Below are positions 42,931-51,721 of a stretch of DNA of 64,000 nt, one piece after another. Each line of letters starts with the position of its first letter. The stretch's first letter is position 1. A model generated the notes under the pieces. It searched no databases. It saw only the letters and a list, made by a program, of their open reading frames with translations, and was not told where the DNA came from. The position numbers and the translations under genes are program-made. Origin of the DNA: Gemmatimonadota bacterium (lineage in GTDB: Bacteria; Gemmatimonadota; Gemmatimonadetes; Longimicrobiales; Gaopeijiaceae); the NCBI GenBank assembly GCA_022825135.1, contig JAJDYN010000029.1, forward strand, positions 1 through 64,000, in the 5' to 3' direction.

Positions 42931-44177
42931 CGGGTGATCGCTCCGTAGGGCCGCCCGGCACGCATGGCGGCGTACGGCACCAGGCGCCGCGCAGCCGTCC
43001 TGCGTTTGCCCCCGGAGTCCACCAGCTCGTAGTCGCCCTCCACCATCTGGAAGACGGAGAGGTCGGCCACCGCGCCCTCGCGCAGGGTGCCCAGCTCCTC
43101 CCCGAAGTCGAAGATGCCGGCGGGGGTGGAGGTGGCGCAGCGGATCACCTCCTCCAGCGACATGCCCATGTGCAGGAACTTCGTCAGCGTGGTGGGAAGG
43201 CCGAACACCGGGCCGAGCGCGTTGCCGCGATGCACGTCGCTGGAGATCGCGGCGAGCCGGATGCCCTGGCCAAGGGCGCGCTCGGCGACGTCGAAGTCCA
43301 GGTTGCCGCGGCCGTGGCCGATGTCGAGGTGGATGCCCCGCTCGACCGCCTCGAGCACCTCCGGGTAGACGGTGCCGGCATTGTCGAGGATACTCCCGTT
43401 GCGGCGCAGGGCATGGGTGACCACGTCGCCGGGACGAAGCATCTCCAGGATGCGCGCGAGGGGGGAGGTCTGGCCGCCGATGTGCACCATGATGGGCACG
43501 CCGGCGCCCTCCGCGGCCAGCCGGGTGAGGCGCATGACCTCGAGGTCGTTGCCGCCCGGAATGCCGGCCAGCATGCGCACCTTGAGGCCCACGATCACGT
43601 CCCGGTTGGCCTCCACGGTCGCTACGATGGCGTCCGGGTCGATGTACGCGAGGTCGGCCAGTTCGTTGGAAATTGTCATGCCCGGGCTGGACACGTTTAG
43701 GAGGGCGTACACGCGGGTTCGCGCGGGCGCCGCCACGTAGGTCTGGAAGCCCGGGAAGGTGGTGGCGCCCGACGAGCCGGCGTCGACTACGGTGGTGACC
43801 CCCTTGGCGATCCCGACCACGTCGGGCTCGATGGAAACGCCCGAAACGCCGTCGTAGACGTGCGTGTGAATATCGATCAGGCCCGGCGTGACGATCATTC
43901 CGTGCGCGCGCACGACCTGGCGACCCTCGCTCTCGGGGATGCGCTCGGCCACGCGCGCCACCCGCCCGCCGGTGATGCCGATGTCGCGGGGCGCGTCGAT
44001 CCCCTCGGCGGGGTCGATCAGCCGGCCACCGACGACCACCGTGTCGAACTGGCGTTCCTGCCACGGCCGCACCGGGAACGGAAGCGCCATCGCGATTCCC
44101 GCGCTCGCGGCGCCGGCAACGAACCGGCGCCGCGTGATCCCCGAACCGGGTGGAGATGGCGGCGGCGCTTTGATCAC
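42927..44177 (-). CDS. Tat-exported amidohydrolase/deacetylase-type metallohydrolase
   Basis: The 416-residue product has a twin-arginine signal (GITRRRFVAGAASAGIAMA) and an amidohydrolase TIM-barrel. Metal motif HTHVYDG is at 104-110. Later ligand-region motifs are VGLKVRMLAG (the lysine position that is carbamylated in binuclear members), VPIMVHIGGQ, VVTHALRRNG and AISSDVHRG. The C-terminal LREGAVADLSVFQM returns to the small beta sandwich. It resembles the amidohydrolase/deacetylase family that removes N-acyl groups or opens cyclic amides. Located behind a SusD gene after a hairpin and overlapping the downstream haem gene, it probably processes the imported compound in the periplasm. The exact substrate is not readable. 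Confidence 0.85.
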   Translation of the reverse strand: MIKAPPPSPPGSGITRRRFVAGAASAGIAMALPFPVRPWQERQFDTVVVGGRLIDPAEGIDAPRDIGITGGRVARVAERIPESEGRQVVRAHGMIVTPGLIDIHTHVYDGVSGVSIEPDVVGIAKGVTTVVDAGSSGATTFPGFQTYVAAPARTRVYALLNVSSPGMTISNELADLAYIDPDAIVATVEANRDVIVGLKVRMLAGIPGGNDLEVMRLTRLAAEGAGVPIMVHIGGQTSPLARILEMLRPGDVVTHALRRNGSILDNAGTVYPEVLEAVERGIHLDIGHGRGNLDFDVAERALGQGIRLAAISSDVHRGNALGPVFGLPTTLTKFLHMGMSLEEVIRCATSTPAGIFDFGEELGTLREGAVADLSVFQMVEGDYELVDSGGKRRTAARRLVPYAAMRAGRPYGAITR

Positions 44178-44227
44178 TGCAGGGCCTCCCTGCTCAGTCG
44201 TCGGGACACAACCGCAATATACGCGAA

Positions 44228-44263
44228 GCGGCTGCCGAAAGCCCGAAGGCTCCCGGCAGCCGC
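44228..44263 (-). terminator. Hairpin between SusD-like and amidohydrolase genes
   Basis: GCGGCTGCCG at 44228-44237 and CGGCAGCCGC at 44254-44263 form a 10-bp stem, with a nested AGCC/GGCT pair in the loop. On the minus strand it follows the SusD stop by 28 bases and precedes the amidohydrolase start by about 50. Only TTCG follows, not a T tract, so it is more likely a processing or partial-termination structure that lowers downstream expression. Confidence 0.55.
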
Positions 44264-44291
44264 CGGTCCAGCTCGTCCCGTCAGCGACCGA

Positions 44292-45662
44292 TCAGCCGCC
44301 GATGGTGGGAATGTTGTCGTTACGCTCGCGCTCCGAGTTGGGAACGTCGAAGCAGAGGCGCACCTGACCGTTGATGATGGTCCCGCGCGGGGTCTCGGGA
44401 TCGGTAAACATCTTGGGTTCCACGGCCTCGAAGTCGGGGAGCCCGAGGTCACCCGGCGTGTTGTTCTCCTCCCAGCGGCGCTGGTCGCCCAGCGTGCGTG
44501 CTTCCAGGAAGAGCTCGATGGCCCGCTCGCGCTTCAGGTACGTCCAGGCCCCTTCCAGGCTCATCGCGTCCCGCGGCGCCAGCGGCGTGCCGCCCGCGTG
44601 CAGCATGGTCTCGTTGGCGGTGTAGGTGGCCCGCAGGTTGTTGATGATGGTCATCGCGGCCTGCCAGTTGCCATTCGTCAACTGGGCTTCGGCCTCGATG
44701 AGCCGCATTTCCCGGCCGCTGGCGACGTTGTACGAGTCGCTGGGATCGTCGTACTTGGTCTGGTTGAACCACGGCGTCTGCCCATAGTCGCCCAGGGCGG
44801 CGTTCGACCACGGGAAGGTCGGGTCCTCGAACCATTCCGTGCGCGGGTCCCCGGTCTCCTGGTAGTAGCCCGACGCGCGATTGGCGCCGTCTGCGGCCGA
44901 CGGGTCGAACTGCGGTCCGTAGTAGGTGTTCCACATGGTGAAGGCCAGGTACGGTTCCCTGGCGTTGGCCCACTGCGGAGTATTGCGCGTGGCTGCAACG
45001 TTGGCGTCCGACAGTACCACGTATTCGAAGCTGTTGGGGACGCCGCCCGCGTCCGCCGCCGCGCCGCCCCAGTCACCCAGGAAGGCGCGCACCGAGGCGC
45101 GGCCCGCCGTGGCCGCCATCCTCAGGGTCTCGTTGGGATTCAGGGCCAGGGCGGCGCTGAACTGCTCCTCGGCCCGCCGCAGGTAGTCCGACCCGGGGAG
45201 CAGCCCCGAGCCGTTGATGACCGCCTCGCACCAGTTCTCGCCCAGGAGCCGGTTCGAGAACCCGGCCCAGACATTGGCCTGCGCGACGACATCGGCATCG
45301 ACGTCCTGGTCCGCGAACAGCTCGAGGGCTGTTTCGGCGATGAAGCGGGCCTGCTGGGCGTCGTTGAAATATCCGCCATACTGGCCCGGCTCGATGTGCC
45401 CTGACTGGGCGACCACGCTGTGCCCGTAGGAGCCGGTCTGGCCTCCGGGCATGATCTGACGGGTGACCAGCGCACCCGTGTACCCGATCCAGCCGATGGC
45501 CTCGTTGAGCCTGCGCTGGGATCCGTTGACCAGCCCCTCGCGGGATTCCTCCTCCACCAGGAACTCGTCCTGGATGGGGCCGGGGTTGATGACTTCGCAC
45601 GCGGCGATCCCGAACACGGTCGCCACGAGGGTCGCACTTCTGATTGTGTTCTTCGCGTTCAT
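44292..45662 (-). CDS. SusD/RagB-type nutrient-binding lipoprotein
   Basis: The 456-residue product has a lipoprotein signal (LVATVFGIAAC, Cys22) followed by EVINPGPIQDEFL, matching the NPGPV-type start of the other SusD in this window. The helical core has VWAGFSNRLLGENWCEAVIN and LSDWGGAAADA-like segments (FLGDWGGAAADAGGVP), and the C-terminal SusD block is WTYLKRERAIELFLEARTLG. It starts 15 bases after the upstream SusC gene. At 456 residues it is shorter than the first copy (565), mainly in the C-terminal third. A partner for that SusC channel on the cell surface. Confidence 0.9.
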   Translation of the reverse strand: MNAKNTIRSATLVATVFGIAACEVINPGPIQDEFLVEEESREGLVNGSQRRLNEAIGWIGYTGALVTRQIMPGGQTGSYGHSVVAQSGHIEPGQYGGYFNDAQQARFIAETALELFADQDVDADVVAQANVWAGFSNRLLGENWCEAVINGSGLLPGSDYLRRAEEQFSAALALNPNETLRMAATAGRASVRAFLGDWGGAAADAGGVPNSFEYVVLSDANVAATRNTPQWANAREPYLAFTMWNTYYGPQFDPSAADGANRASGYYQETGDPRTEWFEDPTFPWSNAALGDYGQTPWFNQTKYDDPSDSYNVASGREMRLIEAEAQLTNGNWQAAMTIINNLRATYTANETMLHAGGTPLAPRDAMSLEGAWTYLKRERAIELFLEARTLGDQRRWEENNTPGDLGLPDFEAVEPKMFTDPETPRGTIINGQVRLCFDVPNSERERNDNIPTIGG

Positions 45663-45677
45663 CTTTGTCCCCTCCCC

Positions 45678-48668
45678 TTAGAACGTGATCCGAAGGGACG
45701 CATGCAGCGTGATCGGCGCCGGCACGGACTCTTCGAATCCGTAGCCCCCCTGGGTCTGGTTTTCCGGGGGATCGGCGGTCAGCTCGGGATCCATGAACGG
45801 CATCTCCGCCATCCAGAGGTACGAGTTGCGCAACGCGAGGGTGAAGGTGGCGTTGCTAACCCGCTCCGGCATGATCGCGTCCACGGGAATGGTGGCGGCG
45901 ACGGAGCGCAGCTTGAAGAAGTCGCCCTTCCACATGTAGCCCTCCGCTTCCCCTCGTACGCAACGGGCACGGAAGATGGCGGGTGTGTCGTCGCGGAGTT
46001 GAATGCCGCCGGCCCAGTCCGTGTACCAGGGGTAGCAAAGATGCGAGCGAACACTCCGGGAGATGGACCAGACGGCCTCGTTCATGTAGAAGCCGCCCTT
46101 GAACTCGCCGGCGGCGGAGAGGGTGATGTTGCCCGGCGTCCGCACCGCCAGGTTCCCGTTGATGAAGGTGGTGGGGAGGTTGGGGCCGTAGTTGTGCCCG
46201 TGCTCATCCAAGCCACCCGACGCGTTCGCCTGCACCTCGGAGCATACCTCCGGTCCCGGACAGTAGTCGGGGGCCGCGATCTCGTCCGGATTCTGCACCA
46301 GGTAGTCGCGCATGTTGCGCACCGGACAGCCTTCGTCGCCGTTCGGTCCGCAGTCCATGCGCAGCTGGCTGGTCCAGGGAATCCCGAGCTCCAGCACCTT
46401 GGAGTTGTTGGTGGTCAGCGAGCCACCGACGTCAACGCCCCAGGTCCGCGTGTCGAGCAGCGTGGCGCCCAACTCGAGCTCGATCCCCTGGTTCTGGATC
46501 CTGCCGACGTTGGTGAGCTGACTGATGGTGAAGCCGTTGGAGGGAATCTGGGGAACGTCCAGGAGCGCGTCCCTGGTGACCTGCCGATAGAACGTGAAGG
46601 CGGTCGTGAGGCGGTCGCCCAGCCAAGACGCGTCGAACCCGGCCTCGATCTCCTCCGTTACCTCGGGCCCGACCTGGTCGTTGCCGACGTTCTGGGGCAC
46701 AAACGCAGGCACGCCCGCCAAGCCCTCCGGGCTCCATGTGCGCACGGCGTCGAAGGCGCCGGGGGCGCGCCCGGACTGGCCGAAGGCGGCACGCAGCTTG
46801 AACTCGCCCAGATCCGGCCAGAAAGCCTCATCCGAGAGGATCCAGGAGCCGCTGACTTTCGGGTACACCTGCAGACCGAAGCCCTTGCCGAAGGCGCTGT
46901 TGCCGTCCACCCGCGTCCCCAGGGTGATGAAGTAGCGGTCGGAGATGTCGAAGACGTTCTGGAAGAAGAAGCCGGCGTTCCAGATCTTGGCACGGGTCTC
47001 GAAGGCCTGGGTGACGGCGGCGGAGTTGAGGGTCGGGTCCGCGGCGCCGGGGAAGTTCTCCCCGAACCCCTCGACGTTGCGGTCGTCGTCTCCGATGGCC
47101 TGCCCGCCCCAGGAGAAGCTCGAACCGATCGACGAGGTCAGGTCGAACGTGTACGTGCCGACGTAGTCGAAAGAGAGTACGCGGTTCTGGAAGGTGTTGT
47201 TGAGGAGCGATCCCAGGGGGACCTGTCGCCACGCGTAGGGGCGCAGGTTGCGGTGCTCCCGGCTGGACCAGTCGTAGCCCACCGTGAAGCGGTTGGTCAT
47301 CCGCTCAAGAGGCTCGTAGGTGATGGTCGCGCCCGTGGTCAGCCGCTCTATGTCTTCGTTCAGTTGCTGGTCCATCAAGACGTTAAGCACCGCGGGGTCC
47401 CCGGTGCCGAAGTAGTTGCGCTCCGCCCGGAAGGCGTTGAGCGTGATGCCTTGGGCGTTGTTTTGCCCGGCGGTCATCGTGAGGGCGTTCCTGGCGTACG
47501 ACGTGTTCCACTGGACCGTGAGGTTGTTCGCGGGCGTGAACGTGAAGTTCGCGCGCGTGTTGTACTTCCTCTGGCTGTCGTTGGTCATGTAGCCCTGCTC
47601 GTCCAGGAACCCCGCGGACACGAAATACTGCAGGTCCTGCCGGCCGCCGCGCACGGAAAGCGAGTAGTCCGTGGTGAACGGCGAGCCCGGGTGGTATTCG
47701 CCGCAGGAGAACGGCCCCGTGCAGAGCCAGGGCCCCATGTTGATGTAGGGATCGGCGTTGGGCACATCCACGCCGAACTGGCGGCTCCAGGCGCTTCCGG
47801 CCTTCACCTCAGCCGTCCACACGGGCGCCCCCGCGGCCCCTCTCTTGGTGAAGATCTGGATGACCCCCGCGGAGGCCTCGGTGCCATACAGGGTGGTGGC
47901 CGCGGATCCCTTGATGACCTCGATGCGCTCGATGTCGGCCGGGTTGATGTTGTCGAGCGGGCTGACCGCGATGTTGCCGCTGCGGCCGCCCCGGCGGTCC
48001 GGCGGGTTCGCGTCGGGAAGCGGATCGCTGCGCATGCGCACGCCGTCGATGTAGACCAGGGGGTGGTTGGAGAGCTCAATGCTGCTCTGGCCGCGCAGGC
48101 GGATGATCTTCGCCTGGCCGATGCCGCCACCGCCGTACACCTCCAGCCCGGGCGCCTGCGACTGCAGGATGTCGGAGACCAGCACCGGACGGTCGGGAAC
48201 CTCGGCGACGTTGATCTGGGCGATGGTGTTGCCGATCTCGCGCTGGCGCGCGGCGCCGGCGGTGCCGGTCACGACGATCTCGTCGAGGCCGAGCGCCTCC
48301 TCGGTCAGGGTGAAGTCCTGAACCAGGGTCTCGCCGGCGGCCACGGTGATCTGGGCGGTGGACGAACCGAGGCCGATGCGCTCGGCGCGGATCTCGTAGG
48401 TGCCCGGCGGCACGTTGAGCAGGACGTAGCGCCCGTTACCGCGGGTCAGGGTTCCGATGCCGGCGTCGGTCAGGAACACCTGGACCTCGCCGAGGGCCGC
48501 GCCGGAGCCCTCCTCGGTGACCTGGCCGGTCACGCGCCCCGGCTCCTGCGCCGCGGCGGGAAGCGCAGAGATCATCCCACCGGCGACCAGCAGCATGGCC
48601 GGAAGTGCGATCCGACGCCGACCTGGCGACCGGTTGGTGGTTGGGTTTGCGAACCTTCGATTCTTCAT
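45678..48668 (-). CDS. SusC/RagA-type TonB-dependent outer-membrane receptor
   Basis: The 996-residue product starts at ATG 48668, six bases after GGAGG; a further upstream ATG at 48698 lacks this spacing. Signal peptide (ALPAMLLVAGGMISALPAAA) is followed by a CarboxypepD_reg domain (GQVTEEGSGAALGEVQVFLT). The plug has LVYIDGVRMR, DIERIEVIKGSAATTLYGTE and ASAGVIQIFTK, and a barrel ends in LHASLRITF. It is complete by family length. It leads an apparent operon with SusD, amidohydrolase and c-haem genes. A possible promoter is listed at 48800-48829. With 125 bases of leader, some post-transcriptional control is possible. Confidence 0.93.
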   Translation of the reverse strand: MKNRRFANPTTNRSPGRRRIALPAMLLVAGGMISALPAAAQEPGRVTGQVTEEGSGAALGEVQVFLTDAGIGTLTRGNGRYVLLNVPPGTYEIRAERIGLGSSTAQITVAAGETLVQDFTLTEEALGLDEIVVTGTAGAARQREIGNTIAQINVAEVPDRPVLVSDILQSQAPGLEVYGGGGIGQAKIIRLRGQSSIELSNHPLVYIDGVRMRSDPLPDANPPDRRGGRSGNIAVSPLDNINPADIERIEVIKGSAATTLYGTEASAGVIQIFTKRGAAGAPVWTAEVKAGSAWSRQFGVDVPNADPYINMGPWLCTGPFSCGEYHPGSPFTTDYSLSVRGGRQDLQYFVSAGFLDEQGYMTNDSQRKYNTRANFTFTPANNLTVQWNTSYARNALTMTAGQNNAQGITLNAFRAERNYFGTGDPAVLNVLMDQQLNEDIERLTTGATITYEPLERMTNRFTVGYDWSSREHRNLRPYAWRQVPLGSLLNNTFQNRVLSFDYVGTYTFDLTSSIGSSFSWGGQAIGDDDRNVEGFGENFPGAADPTLNSAAVTQAFETRAKIWNAGFFFQNVFDISDRYFITLGTRVDGNSAFGKGFGLQVYPKVSGSWILSDEAFWPDLGEFKLRAAFGQSGRAPGAFDAVRTWSPEGLAGVPAFVPQNVGNDQVGPEVTEEIEAGFDASWLGDRLTTAFTFYRQVTRDALLDVPQIPSNGFTISQLTNVGRIQNQGIELELGATLLDTRTWGVDVGGSLTTNNSKVLELGIPWTSQLRMDCGPNGDEGCPVRNMRDYLVQNPDEIAAPDYCPGPEVCSEVQANASGGLDEHGHNYGPNLPTTFINGNLAVRTPGNITLSAAGEFKGGFYMNEAVWSISRSVRSHLCYPWYTDWAGGIQLRDDTPAIFRARCVRGEAEGYMWKGDFFKLRSVAATIPVDAIMPERVSNATFTLALRNSYLWMAEMPFMDPELTADPPENQTQGGYGFEESVPAPITLHASLRITF

Positions 48669-48799
48669 AACAGCCTCCGATGAAGGGAACAGTCGCATTG
48701 GCGGTGCCTGCCTCCCGGCGTACGCTCACGCGCCGCGACGGCGCGCGTGCGCAGCACCAAAGGTGGACGTGGCCGACGGACGGTTGGCTACAACCTAGC

Positions 48800-48829
48800 A
48801 GAGTAGACGCGAGCAACCCCTACCGTCAA
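48800..48829 (-). promoter_or_regulatory. Possible promoter of the second SusC operon
   Basis: On the minus strand, TTGACG (complement of 48824-48829) precedes TACTCT (complement of 48800-48805) by an 18-base spacer. The -35 element is a good sigma-70-type match, while the -10 element is poor (three of six). The predicted transcript would have a leader of about 125 bases before the SusC start. Included as a lead because position and -35 fit. Confidence 0.3.
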
Positions 48830-48884
48830 GCCGCCAGGCCGCCTCGGTGCCTCCCCGGAACCGGCCGCCGGGACGCGGCCCTCG

Positions 48885-49397
48885 TCAGTGCCCGAAGCGG
48901 AGGATGATTACGCGGCGGCGGTCCTCCACAGGGTCGAAGGGCGGGACGATCGGGTCCGGTTGGCGCGCGTCGTTCAGGATGAAGACGATAAGCCCGGTGA
49001 TGGCGGCAGCGGTCCCGCCCACCAGCAGACCCGTTTTCGCCCGGCTGAGCTCCTGGCGCTCGATCTGGACGATCTCGCCGGCGGGAACGCGGATGTCCTG
49101 TCCCAGCTGGTCGGTGTGGAAGCCCACCTGACGCCGGACGGTGGGGATGCGCACATAGAGGTCGGCGTCGGTGCGGCGCACGAACTCGCCGGAGAGCACG
49201 GGCTCGAACACGGTGCTCAGCGCCTCCTCGTTGCCGGCCTCGTTGATCGCGTCCACGCCCGCGCGGGTCAGAAACAGCCGAACGGACTCCCCGGGGGGGA
49301 CGGCACCGATCTCGGTGGGCACGTAGTTGAAGCAGCCGGTGGCCGTGGAGAGCACAAGGGCGGCGGCGAGTGGCGGAATCAGAGACCTGGGCTTCAT
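48885..49397 (-). CDS. Lipoprotein with single C-proximal membrane helix
   Basis: The 170-residue product from ATG 49397 (a TTG three codons earlier is possible) has lipobox TATGC (LVLSTATGC, Cys22). The mature front half is beta-like (GESVRLFLTRAGVDAINE, RTDADLYVRIPTVRRQ). A hydrophobic, glycine- and alanine-rich segment follows (GLLVGGTAAAITGLIVFIL), then a basic end (EDRRRVIILRFGH). It lies alone upstream of the SusC operon on the same strand, 216 bases away. No family was recognised. The helix could anchor it in the inner membrane in addition to a lipid. Confidence 0.7.
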   Translation of the reverse strand: MKPRSLIPPLAAALVLSTATGCFNYVPTEIGAVPPGESVRLFLTRAGVDAINEAGNEEALSTVFEPVLSGEFVRRTDADLYVRIPTVRRQVGFHTDQLGQDIRVPAGEIVQIERQELSRAKTGLLVGGTAAAITGLIVFILNDARQPDPIVPPFDPVEDRRRVIILRFGH

Positions 49398-49522
49398 AGG
49401 CACCAACGGATGAGGTTTACCAACGTTAATCCGGCCACTGCAGGGTCGGCAACGAGCGAGCGCCGCGACCGGACGGCCGCGGGCGGCGTTGACGGCCCGG
49501 ACCGGGGCGCCGACAATCCACC

Positions 49523-50494
49523 ATGGCCTCGCTTCAGGAACTCCTTGTCGCCTCCAGCCGCACCTTCGCGGTAGGGATCCGGATCCTCCCCGAGCCCCTG
49601 AGGACGGAAATCACCGTCGCCTACCTCCTGCTGCGGGTGTCCGACTACCTGGAAGATAACCGGGAGCTCGGCACGGACGAGAAGGTCGCCTTGCTGGACA
49701 ACTGGCGGCGCATACTCGCCGGGGATGGGGCACGAAGGACACTGATCGAACGCCTCGGGAAGGCTCGCGAGGACACGCCCGATGCGCTCGTGGCCCGCCA
49801 CTCCACGACCGTGCTTGAGGGACTCGACGGGCTCGCGCCGGAAGCGAAGGAAATCCTGATCCGGCGGGTGGGCGAATCGAGCGGCGGGATGGCGCGCTGG
49901 ACGGAGCGCGGATCCCGCTTCGAGACCGAGGCCGACCTCGACGACTACATGCACGAGGTGGCCGGGCGCGTGGGTCATCTCCTCACCGAGCTGTTCACCC
50001 TGCGGCTTCCGGGGACCCGGCACGCACGCAAGCGAATGATGTCGCTCGGGCGCGAGTTCGGGCTGGCGCTGCAAACGGTGAACGTCATCCGCGGGCTGCA
50101 CGAAGACCGGGATCGCGGGTGGGTCTATGTGCCTGCGGCATTCGTGGCCGATCCGCGCATTCACCCGAGCCAGCTCTTCGACCCCGCCAACCTGGACGCG
50201 GCCATGGCCGTGCTCGCGCGGCTGGTCACAAAGGCCGACGGGCATCTGGCCGCGGCCCGCGCCTACATCCGGCTCATCCCGAGACGCTACCACCGGGTGC
50301 GGCTGTTCTGCCTGCTGCCGCTGCTCTTTGCGGTGCGCACGCTGGCGATCAGCCGGGCCAACCCGGACGTTCTCAAGCGAGAGACCAAGATGACGCGGCG
50401 GGAGGTGAAGGCCATCACACGCCGGGCCGTGGTGCTGGGTTTCTCGAATGGGTGGATCGAACGCTACTGCACGCACCTGGCATCGAAACCATGA
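49523..50494 (+). CDS. Squalene/phytoene synthase-like enzyme with a changed second Asp motif
   Basis: The 323-residue product belongs to the trans-isoprenyl diphosphate synthase head-to-head family. The opening SSRTFAVGIRILPEPLR matches the substrate-binding start of squalene and phytoene synthases. The first metal motif is RVSDYLEDN (Asp41, Glu44, Asp45). The second is normally RDxxED, but here reads IRGLHEDRDRGWVYVP, so the first Asp is Gly while the ED and RGxxYxP are kept. The product could be a C30 or C40 hydrocarbon precursor of carotenoids or hopanoids, or a diverged synthase with altered metal use. The next gene overlaps its stop by 4 bases, and no desaturase is adjacent. Confidence 0.85.
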   Translation: MASLQELLVASSRTFAVGIRILPEPLRTEITVAYLLLRVSDYLEDNRELGTDEKVALLDNWRRILAGDGARRTLIERLGKAREDTPDALVARHSTTVLEGLDGLAPEAKEILIRRVGESSGGMARWTERGSRFETEADLDDYMHEVAGRVGHLLTELFTLRLPGTRHARKRMMSLGREFGLALQTVNVIRGLHEDRDRGWVYVPAAFVADPRIHPSQLFDPANLDAAMAVLARLVTKADGHLAAARAYIRLIPRRYHRVRLFCLLPLLFAVRTLAISRANPDVLKRETKMTRREVKAITRRAVVLGFSNGWIERYCTHLASKP

Positions 50495-51642
50495 AGCCTC
50501 TCGCCTCCTTCCGCGACGAGTTCCCGGTCTCCCGCACCCACATCTTCCTGAACCATGCGGGCGTGGCGCCCACCTCGACGCGCGTGGTGCGGGCGGTTCA
50601 CCGCTTCATGGATTCGATCGCGCGCGAGGGCCGGCCCGACTTCGACGACTGGGAGTCGGTGGCGCAGGACTGCCGGGAACGGTTCGCGCGCCTGATCGGG
50701 TGCGAAGGGGACGAGGTCGCCTTCGTGCGCAACACCTCGCACGGGCTGTCGCTGCTCGCGTCGGGGCTGGACTGGCGGCCCGGAGACCGGGTCGCGGCGG
50801 CGGCCTCGGTGGAGTACCCCTCCAATGTCTACCCATGGATGGACCTCCACCGCCGGGGGATCGCAGCGCTCGACGTGATTCCGGTGGACGAGGACGGGAC
50901 CGTGACGGTTGAGGAGGCGGAGCGGGTGCTCGGGCCCGACACCCGCGTGCTGGCGGTCAGTTCGGCCCAGTACGCCACCGGCGCGGTTACGGACCTGGAC
51001 GGGCTGGGTCGGCTGTGCCGGGAGCGTGGGGTGCTCCTGTGCGTGGATGGGATCCAGACGGTGGGCGCCCTGCCCGTCGACGTGAAGGAGGCGGGGGTCC
51101 ACTTCCTGTCCGCGGACAGCCACAAGTGGATGCTCGGGATGATGGGCATCGGTGCGGTGTTCGTGGACCGTTCGGTGGTCGGGCGCATTCATCCACCGCT
51201 GCTCGGCTGGCGCAGCACGACCGACGCCTTCAACTTCGACAGGGTCCACTTCGAGTTGCTGGATCACGCGGGGCGCTACGAGGAGGGAAGCCTCGCATAT
51301 CCGCTCATCGCCGGCTTCGGCGCCGCCCTCGAGCTGCTCGAGGAAGCCGATATCTCCGCCGTCGGCGAGCACGTTTGCGCGCTGGTGGCCGACTTGGCGG
51401 AGCGCCTGGAGTACCTCGGCTGCGTCACTACGCCCGAGACCGCAAGCCGGCGCCACATTCTGACTTTTCGCCACCCCGATATCGACAATGAGACGTTGCT
51501 CGCGGGCCTCGAACGAGCCGGCGTGGTCGCGTCGCTCCGGCGGGCGCGCATCCGGGTGGCGCCCCACCTTTACAACACTCATGAAGAGATGAGACGGGTG
51601 GCGGAAGCGGTGGGCGCGCTGCTCACCGCGAACGTCGGTTAG
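50491..51642 (+). CDS. Class-V aminotransferase (NifS/isopenicillin-epimerase-like)
   Basis: The 383-residue PLP enzyme starts at ATG 50491, overlapping the synthase stop as ATGA. The PLP lysine is Lys212 in SADSHKWMLGMMG, with the usual preceding AYDGIQ-like strand (LLCVDGIQTVGALPVDV). The N-terminal block is FLNHAGVAPTST, and the small domain has HILTFRHPDID near the C-terminus. In this fold, members act as cysteine desulfurases, selenocysteine lyases or epimerases. No catalytic cysteine loop of NifS is obvious, so a desulfurase role is unlikely, and the pathway link to the squalene/phytoene-like enzyme is unclear. The strict overlap suggests a functional or at least expression link. Confidence 0.82.
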   Translation: MKPLASFRDEFPVSRTHIFLNHAGVAPTSTRVVRAVHRFMDSIAREGRPDFDDWESVAQDCRERFARLIGCEGDEVAFVRNTSHGLSLLASGLDWRPGDRVAAAASVEYPSNVYPWMDLHRRGIAALDVIPVDEDGTVTVEEAERVLGPDTRVLAVSSAQYATGAVTDLDGLGRLCRERGVLLCVDGIQTVGALPVDVKEAGVHFLSADSHKWMLGMMGIGAVFVDRSVVGRIHPPLLGWRSTTDAFNFDRVHFELLDHAGRYEEGSLAYPLIAGFGAALELLEEADISAVGEHVCALVADLAERLEYLGCVTTPETASRRHILTFRHPDIDNETLLAGLERAGVVASLRRARIRVAPHLYNTHEEMRRVAEAVGALLTANVG

Positions 51643-51721
51643 CCCTGCAACGAATAACGTCAGTCATTCCTCTGACGAAAACGAGTATCGCAGCAAGAAC
51701 GAACCTCCGGAGGACCGAACC

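Noticed and set aside
41590-44064. An 824-codon frame that would fuse the c-haem protein to sequence inside the amidohydrolase.
   Set aside because: The ATG at 42930 opens a clear signal peptide and overlaps the amidohydrolase stop; the upstream codons are a shadow of the amidohydrolase.
45420-48683. 1087-codon plus-strand frame opposite the second SusC and SusD region.
   Set aside because: Same reason: antisense shadow, no family features and no ribosome binding site.
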